Shown here: one piece after another, positions 1-5,038 of the stretch | Layout of the letters: each line of letters starts with the position of its first letter | Position numbering within the stretch: the stretch's first letter is position 1 | Assembly (NCBI GenBank): GCA_002401385.1 | Contig: NVSY01000012.1 | Coordinates: 43,096-48,133 of the forward strand | Direction: 5' to 3' | Origin: Flavobacteriaceae bacterium | GTDB taxonomy: Bacteria; Bacteroidota; Bacteroidia; Flavobacteriales; Flavobacteriaceae | DNA: 5,038 nucleotides | Program-made: the position numbers and the translations under genes | Notes under the pieces: model-generated | What the model was told of the DNA's origin: nothing | The model's database searches: none | What the model saw: only the letters and a program-made list of their open reading frames with translations

Positions 1-327
1 TTTGAATGTTATGTCGCAGAACTCGCAGGAAAAATTGTTGGCATGGCCTTATTTTATGCTCGCTACTCTACGTGGAAAGGACCTACGATTCATTTAGAAG
101 ATTTGATCGTTCAACAGGACAAACGACAGTTAAAAATAGGAGGTAAACTTTATAAAAAAGTGATTGAACACGCCTATAACTTAGGGGTAAAACGACTGGA
201 GTGGAATGTCCTAGACTGGAACACTCCAGCGGTTAATTTTTATAAAAAAACAGGAGCCAATGTCATGGACCAATGGTGCAATGTACAAATGGACAGAACT
301 GCTATGAAAACCTTTTTAGACCAATAA
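1..327 (+). CDS. GNAT N-acetyltransferase, diamine/polyamine acetyltransferase-like (5' partial)
   Basis: The reading frame is open from base 1, so the gene starts left of the window. 108 C-terminal residues are visible, and the in-frame ATG at 43 is internal, because conserved strand sequence (VAELAGKIVGMALF) lies across it. The family transfers acetyl from acetyl-CoA to an amino group in the cytoplasm. The order of motifs follows spermidine/spermine acetyltransferases: WKGPTIHLEDLIV (visible residues 25-37), the acetyl-CoA pyrophosphate loop (about 40-50), then LDWNTPAVNFYKKTGA (71-86), with Tyr81 at the place of the usual general-acid tyrosine. The loop reads RQLKIGGKL, so the first glycine of the usual R-x-x-G-x-G is lysine. 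The stop is 3 bp before the aspartate kinase start, which suggests one transcript. The family is clear from the sequence. The substrate (polyamine, thialysine or another amine) is inference and cannot be settled here. Confidence 0.88.
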   Translation, partial: FECYVAELAGKIVGMALFYARYSTWKGPTIHLEDLIVQQDKRQLKIGGKLYKKVIEHAYNLGVKRLEWNVLDWNTPAVNFYKKTGANVMDQWCNVQMDRTAMKTFLDQ

Positions 328-330
328 ATC

Positions 331-1581
331 ATGCAAATATTTAAATTTGGAGGCGCTTCAGTAAAAAGTGCTGATGCCATTAAAAACTTAGTCCGCGTTT
401 TAAAACACGAAGGTTTTGACAATACCCTAGTGATTATCTCTGCTATGGGAAAAATGACCAATGCTTTTGAAAAAGTAGTAGACGACTATGTAATAAAAGC
501 GGAAACTTTAAGTCAGTCTATAGATTTTATCAGGGATTACCACTATCAAATCTGCGCTGATTTATTCCACAAAGATCATCTCGTTTTTATGGAAACAGAA
601 TTGCTTTTTGGTAAACTAAGTGGGTTTTTAGCTAGCAATAGATCTCAGAATTATGATTTTATTTATGATCAAATTGTATCTTTTGGAGAATTATTGTCTA
701 CAAAAATAGTGAGTTTTTACCTCAACGACCAACAGATAACGAATACGTGGTTGGATGTCCGTACATGTATTCATACAGATTCTAATTTTAGAGCGGCAAA
801 TGTAGATTGGAATCAAACAGAAAAAAACATCCAACAAAACATTCATAATACGTTGAGCATCACACAAGGTTTTATTGCAGGTGGAGGCACAAACCAGACA
901 ACCACTTTAGGAAGAGAAGGCTCTGATTTTACAGCTGCAATTTTCGCCTATTGTTTAAACGCAAAAAGCGTCACTATTTGGAAAGACGTAGACGGCGTAT
1001 TAAATGCAGACCCTAGATCCTTTGAAAACACGGTGCTTTTAGAGTATATTTCTTATAAAGAAGCTACTGAAATGGCATTTTACGGTGCTTCAGTCATCCA
1101 CCCAAAAACATTAAAACCGCTCGAAAACAAAAGAATCCCATTATTTGTACGGTCTTTTGACAATTTAAAAGCTACTGGAACAGTTGTACAAAAAGGAATA
1201 GCTTTAAGTCCAGAGACCCCTTGCTATATTCAGAAAAAACAGCAGTACCTAGTATCTATCTCGGCAAAAGACTTTTCCTTTATGGTAGAGTCTAACCTAA
1301 GTCATGTTTTTCATCTTTTAGGAGACTTTAAATTAAAAGTAAATTTAATCCAAAATTCCGCTTTGAGTTTTTCGGTTTGCGTGGAAGACAACTACCATCA
1401 ATTTGAAAATTTTATCAAAATAATACAAGAAAATTACACGGTGTATTACAACTCAAACATAACACTTTACACTATTCGATACGCCACTAAAGAAGCTGTA
1501 GAAATGATAGAAAACAAAGGACAAGTGTTATTAAAACAAGCCACTAAACAAACAGTACAAGTGATCATACAAACGACATAA
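331..1581 (+). CDS. Aspartate kinase, monofunctional
   Basis: This enzyme phosphorylates L-aspartate to 4-phospho-L-aspartate with ATP. It is the first cytoplasmic step toward lysine/diaminopimelate, threonine and methionine. At 416 residues it is slightly shorter than E. coli LysC (449) and carries no fused homoserine dehydrogenase. The amino-acid kinase domain fills about residues 1-285. It has KFGGASV (5-11, usually KFGGTSV), VSFGELLS (116-123), the loop TTLGREGSD (191-199), WKDVDGVLNADPR (217-229) and FYGASVIHPKTLKPL (250-264). The C-terminal 115 residues sit where two ACT domains belong. Only a loose ACT-like pattern is visible (VSISAKDFSFM at 308-318, ending VQVIIQTT), so allosteric control by lysine or threonine cannot be read from the sequence. 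The ATG at 331 puts the KFGG motif at the expected N-terminus. It follows the acetyltransferase by 3 bp without an obvious Shine-Dalgarno. A lysC-type role is likely, but the isozyme is not determined. Confidence 0.95.
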   Translation: MQIFKFGGASVKSADAIKNLVRVLKHEGFDNTLVIISAMGKMTNAFEKVVDDYVIKAETLSQSIDFIRDYHYQICADLFHKDHLVFMETELLFGKLSGFLASNRSQNYDFIYDQIVSFGELLSTKIVSFYLNDQQITNTWLDVRTCIHTDSNFRAANVDWNQTEKNIQQNIHNTLSITQGFIAGGGTNQTTTLGREGSDFTAAIFAYCLNAKSVTIWKDVDGVLNADPRSFENTVLLEYISYKEATEMAFYGASVIHPKTLKPLENKRIPLFVRSFDNLKATGTVVQKGIALSPETPCYIQKKQQYLVSISAKDFSFMVESNLSHVFHLLGDFKLKVNLIQNSALSFSVCVEDNYHQFENFIKIIQENYTVYYNSNITLYTIRYATKEAVEMIENKGQVLLKQATKQTVQVIIQTT

Positions 1582-1628
1582 AACGCCTAAGAAATCGTTA
1601 AAATACCACTGTTTACATGCTACAGCTA

Positions 1629-1657
1629 TTAAAAGCCACTTAGATGTTGTATATTTG
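1629..1657 (+). promoter_or_regulatory. Putative Bacteroidetes-type promoter for the two-domain acyltransferase gene
   Basis: TATATTTG at 1650-1657 matches the Bacteroidetes sigma-A -7 element TAnnTTTG exactly. The -33 box is weak: only TTA at 1629-1631, 18 bases upstream, resembles the expected TTG/TTTG. Transcription would begin about 5-7 bases past the -7 element, giving a leader of roughly 17 bases before the ATG at 1681. The 99-bp gap after the aspartate kinase contains no clear terminator hairpin, so readthrough from the upstream unit remains possible. The call rests on motif match and position only. Confidence 0.5.
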
Positions 1658-1680
1658 TAGTTACTATTAATTTCAATCGA

Positions 1681-3477
1681 ATGAGTTTAGTAACAGCTAA
1701 AGAAGTTGCCAAAGCGATCAAGGTAGAAAAGTACGGTTTTATAGGTACTTTTGTAGGTTGGTCTCTTTTAAAAATATTGAGAATTTCAACCATCAATAAA
1801 ATATACAATACGCACAAACATTTAAAAGGAATCGATTTTTTCACGTCTCTTTTAAACGATTTGCAAATTAAGTTTGAAGTTCCTGAAAGCGATCTTAAAA
1901 GAATCCCTTTAAACGGTCCATTTATAACCGTATCAAACCACCCCTTGGGAGGTATTGACGGTGTTCTCTTATTAAAATTATTGATCGAAAGACGCGCCGA
2001 TTATAAAATTATTGCCAATTTTTTACTACACCGTATCCAACCCTTAAAACCTTTTGTTTTAGCCGTAAACCCTTTTGAAAATCACAAGAATGCCAAGTCT
2101 AGCTTGTCTGGCATCAAAGAAGCATTGCAACATCTAAAAGACGGGAATCCTTTGGGTATTTTTCCTGCCGGGGAAGTTTCTACATACAAAGACGGGAAGC
2201 TCATTATAGACAAACCATGGGAGGAAGGCGCCATCAAATTAATTCAAAAAGCGAGAGTCCCAGTAATCCCAATTTATTTTCACGCAAAAAACAGTCGATT
2301 GTTTTATGTACTCTCAAGAATAAGCGACACCTTGAGAACCGCTAAATTACCATCGGAATTACTTTCTCAAAAAGAACGTGTAATCAAAGTACGTATCGGA
2401 AAAGCTATTTCAGTAAAACAATTGGACGAATACAAAAACACCCAAGATTTATGTGATTTTATCCGAACTAAAACCTATTTATTAGCAAATCCATTCGAAA
2501 AAGAGAAATCGAATTCCTTGAATGTTTCCTCTTTAAAAATACCTCGATCACCTAAAGAAATAGTACATCAAGGCGATGTAACTTCCATCATAAAAGAGGT
2601 AGATGCTTTGCGAGAAAATGAGGGTAGACTTTCACAAAGTAAAAACTACGAAGTGTATTTCGCCCCTAGCGATGCCATTCCAAATTTATTACAAGAAATA
2701 GGAAGACTTAGAGAAATCACCTTCAGAGAAGTGGGAGAAGGCACCAATTTAGCCATTGATTTGGATGAATTTGACACTTATTACCATCACTTATTTCTAT
2801 GGGATAAAGTTGCAAACAAATTGGTAGGTGCTTATCGCATGGGCCTAGGAAAACCTATTTTTAAAAAATACGGAATCAAAGGGTTTTACATTCACACCTT
2901 GTTCAAGTTTGAACCAGAATTATTTGGAATGATGGAGAATTCCATAGAAATGGGACGTGCTTTTATTATCAAAGAGTACCAACAAAAACCAATGCCATTG
3001 TTCTTATTATGGAAGGGAATTGTTCACACCACTTTGCGCTATCCAGAATATAAATACTTGATTGGCGGGGTGAGTATTAGCAATCAATTTTCGGAGTTTT
3101 CAAAATCGTTGATGATTGAATTTATGAAGTCGCATTACTACGACCCATACGTGGCTCAGTACATTCAACCTAAAAAGGAATTTAAGGTAAAACTGAAAGA
3201 TGCCGATAAAGATTTTGTCTTTGACGAGGCCAATGCCGACATGCAAAAGTTTGATAAGTTTATAGATGAGATTGAACCTGGAAACCTTCGAATCCCTGTG
3301 TTGATAAAAAAATACGTGAAACAAAACGCCCGATTAGTGGCTTTTAACGTAGATCCTAAATTCAACAATGCAGTAGACGGATTAATGTATATTCGTGTCT
3401 CAGACATCCCAGAAAGCACCGTAAAACCGGTAATGGAAGAGTTCCAGAAAGAATTGGAAGGACGCTGGGACAAATAA
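1681..3477 (+). CDS. Two-domain acyltransferase (PlsC/LPLAT + OlsB-like GNAT), OlsF/GlsF-type aminolipid synthase candidate
   Basis: This 598-residue protein joins two acyltransferase modules. Residues about 60-265 are a lysophospholipid acyltransferase (PlsC) domain. It has the catalytic block NHPLGGIDG (86-94; His87 and Asp93, an H-x5-D spacing rather than the usual H-x4-D), FPAGE (161-165) and PVIPIYFHAKNSR (194-206). Residues about 320-590 form a hemolysin/OlsB-type N-acyltransferase domain. It has FREVGEG (348-354), EMGRAFI (423-429) and IPVLIKKYVKQNARLVAFNVDP (538-559). In bifunctional OlsF proteins, known from Serratia and flavobacteria, the C-terminal half N-acylates ornithine and the N-terminal half O-acylates the resulting lyso-lipid. 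Bacteroides makes glycine lipids with the same two activities on separate proteins (GlsB and GlsA). The acceptor amino acid here is therefore unknown, and ornithine, glycine or a related amine are all possible. The acyl donor (acyl-ACP) and action at the inner membrane are inferred. The hydrophobic stretch near 19-36 is short, so the protein is probably membrane-associated. The gene has its own likely promoter and ends in a convergent gap. Confidence 0.88.
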   Translation: MSLVTAKEVAKAIKVEKYGFIGTFVGWSLLKILRISTINKIYNTHKHLKGIDFFTSLLNDLQIKFEVPESDLKRIPLNGPFITVSNHPLGGIDGVLLLKLLIERRADYKIIANFLLHRIQPLKPFVLAVNPFENHKNAKSSLSGIKEALQHLKDGNPLGIFPAGEVSTYKDGKLIIDKPWEEGAIKLIQKARVPVIPIYFHAKNSRLFYVLSRISDTLRTAKLPSELLSQKERVIKVRIGKAISVKQLDEYKNTQDLCDFIRTKTYLLANPFEKEKSNSLNVSSLKIPRSPKEIVHQGDVTSIIKEVDALRENEGRLSQSKNYEVYFAPSDAIPNLLQEIGRLREITFREVGEGTNLAIDLDEFDTYYHHLFLWDKVANKLVGAYRMGLGKPIFKKYGIKGFYIHTLFKFEPELFGMMENSIEMGRAFIIKEYQQKPMPLFLLWKGIVHTTLRYPEYKYLIGGVSISNQFSEFSKSLMIEFMKSHYYDPYVAQYIQPKKEFKVKLKDADKDFVFDEANADMQKFDKFIDEIEPGNLRIPVLIKKYVKQNARLVAFNVDPKFNNAVDGLMYIRVSDIPESTVKPVMEEFQKELEGRWDK

Positions 3478-3482
3478 GCATT

Positions 3483-3519
3483 AAAAATCCGAGCATTATA
3501 ACGAATCATAGTACTCGGA
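3483..3519 (-). terminator. Intrinsic terminator of the minus-strand glycosyltransferase unit
   Basis: Read on the minus strand, TCCGAG (3519-3514) pairs with CTCGGA (3493-3488). The 20 bases between them continue the stem through A-U and G-U pairs, with one C-A mismatch, to a UUCG loop (3505-3502). A TTTTT run follows directly (3487-3483). It lies about 40 bases past the glycosyltransferase stop. On the plus strand the same hairpin loses its wobble pairs and lacks a U-tract, so it fits minus-strand termination best. It may still act weakly as a 3' stem for the plus-strand acyltransferase mRNA, whose stop is only a few bases upstream. Confidence 0.75.
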
Positions 3520-3558
3520 AACTCAAACATTAACACTCATTCAACCTAATTGAATCTC

Positions 3559-4593
3559 TTATAAAGGAACAGCACTTTCAAAATTATGTTCCTCTAATAT
3601 CATCTCTTCCAAGATAAATCTTGAAACAATTTTATGTACTATTGCTTTAGATTCATCAGGAAAAGCAATCGTTATATTTTGTTCTTCAGCAATCCATTTT
3701 TCTATAAGCACACGATCTGACGCCCTTAAACCATTAATTACTGGTACACCAAGTTCCTGAAGAGCAACTCCATTACACAATTGTTCGTATTGATTTTTCA
3801 TTGGAATAACCATCAATTTTTTACCTAAAAACAATGCTTCAGCAGGAGCTTCAAAACCAGCTCCACAAAGTAATCCTTCACAAGAAGCAAGGCTCTTCAC
3901 AAACTCATCGTTCTCAATAGGACAAATCATAATTCCATTTCTAAAATGGATTTTATCGGCTCGTTTAGAAAACACTTCCCATTGTACATTTTTGAACGAA
4001 GCCAACACATCCACTAATACATCCTCAGCAAAAGAGGGTAAATACACTGTATAATGGCCTCTATTTGTCACTTTCTGATTTCTAATTTCTTGACGTATTA
4101 CAGGCCCAAAAATCCCTTTTGAATAACACTTAAAATGAAACCCATATTTATAAGTCACAGGAGCATAATGCCGAAGGACTAATCGCCCAAACCAGCCTTT
4201 TTTATACTTCGGACTATTCGCATTTATCACAGCAATTTGATGACTCAATCCTATTATTTTTTTACCTTTAAAAAAAGAGGCCCATGCAGAAACTGGCTCA
4301 AAATCACTGATAATAAGATCATAATTAGCTACAGGAAGTTGTCTAATTTCGTTGAAAAACGTTCGAATATTCAAGTTTACGATAGTCTTCCAAAAATCAA
4401 TTCCTCCTTTTTTTCCAAAAACAAAACCAAATCCCTTCAACTTATATTTAATTTCAAAAGGCAAGCAAAGTTCCACTTCACATCCACTCACCAACACATC
4501 TACTGCTCCAATCGTTTTTAGAATAGGAATAATATCTTTAGCCCTACTCAAGTGCCCATTCCCAGTTCCTTGTATTGCGTATAAAATCTTCAT
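3559..4593 (-). CDS. GT-B fold glycosyltransferase, MurG/MGDG-synthase-like
   Basis: This complete 344-residue protein resembles the Bacteroidetes glycosyltransferase family that Pfam calls Glyco_trans_1_3. It would transfer a sugar from a nucleotide-sugar donor to an acceptor that I cannot identify, probably a lipid at the cytoplasmic face of the inner membrane. The N-terminal Rossmann half opens with ILYAIQGTGNGHLSRAKDI (3-21), the glycine-rich G-x-G-H-x-x-R-A loop shared with MurG and diacylglycerol glycosyltransferases. It continues with YDLIISDFEP (91-100) and IIGLSHQ (113-119). The C-terminal half holds the donor-binding block GAGFEAPAEALFLGKK (244-259) and IPMKNQYEQLCNG (263-275). No signal peptide or transmembrane segment is evident. 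The ATG at 4593-4591 lies 3 bp after the stop of the upstream phosphoesterase gene, and the initial MKILYA is the expected start of the first strand. The pairing suggests a glycolipid or lipid A-related substrate, which is inference. MurG itself is excluded by the divergent motifs and context. Confidence 0.85.
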   Translation of the reverse strand: MKILYAIQGTGNGHLSRAKDIIPILKTIGAVDVLVSGCEVELCLPFEIKYKLKGFGFVFGKKGGIDFWKTIVNLNIRTFFNEIRQLPVANYDLIISDFEPVSAWASFFKGKKIIGLSHQIAVINANSPKYKKGWFGRLVLRHYAPVTYKYGFHFKCYSKGIFGPVIRQEIRNQKVTNRGHYTVYLPSFAEDVLVDVLASFKNVQWEVFSKRADKIHFRNGIMICPIENDEFVKSLASCEGLLCGAGFEAPAEALFLGKKLMVIPMKNQYEQLCNGVALQELGVPVINGLRASDRVLIEKWIAEEQNITIAFPDESKAIVHKIVSRFILEEMILEEHNFESAVPL

Positions 4594-4596
4594 AAT

Positions 4597-5038
4597 TTAA
4601 TTTAACAGTTCAAATTCTTTTAATAAATCCTGAAACAATTCTCCATTATCCTTAGTGTCTTCATGCCTATCTCTTCCCTTTTTTTCAGATATATGTTGAG
4701 CGATACCGTCCGAGGCATATTCATACAATTCCCAACACTCTTTTTTATACTCTAAAGCCGTTAAATTTTCAACCCAATCTCCAGAATTCAAGTATAAAAC
4801 TTTTCTTCCTTCCTTATCGGATATATTCTTTATTTCTGGCTGATGAATATGACCACAAACCACAATTTGATAATTTTTATAAATTGCCATATCCGCAACC
4901 AACCGCTCAAAATCGTTGATAAAATTTAGAGCGCCTTTTACACTGTTCTTTATTTTTTTTGAGAGAGAGACTTTCCCATAACCTAATTTATCACTACACC
5001 AATTAACACATGTATTTATCAGAATTAAAAAGTCGTAA
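4597..5038 (-). CDS. UDP-2,3-diacylglucosamine diphosphatase-like metallophosphoesterase (LpxH-like, 5' partial)
   Basis: The frame is open to the right edge, so the N-terminus lies outside. 146 C-terminal residues are visible, roughly half of a usual 250-280 residue protein. The TTG at 4902-4900 is an internal leucine codon (FERLVADMAIYK), not a start, because conserved sequence (SLSKKIKNSVKGALNFINDFE) precedes it in frame. VVCGHIHQP (4860-4834) is the C-terminal G-H-x-H metal-binding motif of calcineurin-like phosphoesterases, and YLNSGDWVENLTALEY is typical of the LpxH-like COG2908 group. The catalytic DxH and GNHD motifs would lie outside the window. Enzymes of this group hydrolyse UDP-2,3-diacylglucosamine to lipid X and UMP in lipid A synthesis. 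Bacteroidetes often carry such paralogues, so the exact substrate is uncertain and I give no symbol. The stop is 3 bp before the glycosyltransferase start, suggesting one operon with its promoter to the right. An A8 run next to (TC)5 lies inside the frame. Confidence 0.87.
   Translation of the reverse strand, partial: YDFLILINTCVNWCSDKLGYGKVSLSKKIKNSVKGALNFINDFERLVADMAIYKNYQIVVCGHIHQPEIKNISDKEGRKVLYLNSGDWVENLTALEYKKECWELYEYASDGIAQHISEKKGRDRHEDTKDNGELFQDLLKEFELLN

Noticed and set aside
43..327. GNAT gene beginning at the ATG at 43
   Set aside because: The frame is open to base 1 with a recognisable GNAT beta-strand before the ATG, so the gene is cut by the window edge.
1582..1599. Possible terminator AACG...CGTT after the aspartate kinase
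   Set aside because: The stem has only four base pairs with no U-tract, which is not distinguishable from chance.
3165..3536. Open frame of 123 codons on the minus strand, antisense to the 3' end of the acyltransferase gene
   Set aside because: The composition follows the opposite-strand gene, no recognisable motif is present, and the overlapping plus-strand frame encodes conserved family sequence.
3539..3555. Inverted repeat ATTCAA/TTGAAT in the convergent gap
   Set aside because: It is a six-pair AT-rich stem with no T-tract on either side. The hairpin at 3483-3519 explains termination better.
4237..4600. Two overlapping plus-strand open frames (94 and 82 codons) opposite the glycosyltransferase gene
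   Set aside because: They lie antisense to the conserved GxGH region, are low-complexity and rich in Lys, Phe, Ser and Pro, and match no family I know.
4597..4902. Phosphoesterase gene beginning at the TTG at 4902
   Set aside because: The frame stays open to the right edge and encodes conserved family sequence upstream of this codon, so this is an internal leucine in a truncated gene.
1..5038. Defence, CRISPR, phage or mobile-element system
   Set aside because: No direct repeats, transposase, integrase, nuclease or toxin-antitoxin signature was seen. All five genes fit ordinary metabolic or envelope families.

Overview
The window looks like chromosomal DNA of a low-GC Bacteroidetes, most likely a member of the Flavobacteriaceae. 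The support is AT-rich coding sequence, starts without a clear Shine-Dalgarno, a match to the Bacteroidetes -7 promoter element (TAnnTTTG), and protein families typical of that group. The genus cannot be set from what is visible. The window is almost fully coding and contains no RNA gene, mobile element, CRISPR array or phage signature that I can support.

Left part, plus strand (1-1581): the C-terminal part of a GNAT acetyltransferase resembling diamine/polyamine acetyltransferases runs in from the left edge. Three bases after its stop comes a complete monofunctional aspartate kinase with a conserved catalytic domain and a weakly recognisable ACT region. The two are presumably co-transcribed from a promoter left of the window.

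Centre, plus strand (1582-3477): a 99-bp spacer carries a good -7 promoter element. It precedes a 598-residue two-domain acyltransferase with an N-terminal PlsC/LPLAT domain and a C-terminal OlsB/hemolysin-type N-acyltransferase domain. This is the OlsF-like layout expected for one-protein synthesis of a diacylated amino-acid lipid such as ornithine or glycine lipid.

Right part, minus strand (3559-5038): two genes point toward the acyltransferase. The upstream one, cut by the right edge, is the C-terminal half of an LpxH/UDP-2,3-diacylglucosamine diphosphatase-like metallophosphoesterase. Three bases on is a GT-B glycosyltransferase of the MurG/MGDG-synthase-like type. The 81-bp convergent gap holds a clear intrinsic terminator for this minus-strand unit, with a UUCG loop and a U-tract.

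Taken together, amino-acid metabolism (aspartate kinase) sits beside two convergent units that both probably act on envelope lipids. These are aminolipid synthesis on the plus strand and a phosphoesterase/glycosyltransferase pair on the minus strand. This looks like ordinary core flavobacterial gene content. I found no convincing previously undescribed system. The points most worth following are the unknown substrates of the acyltransferase and of the glycosyltransferase pair.
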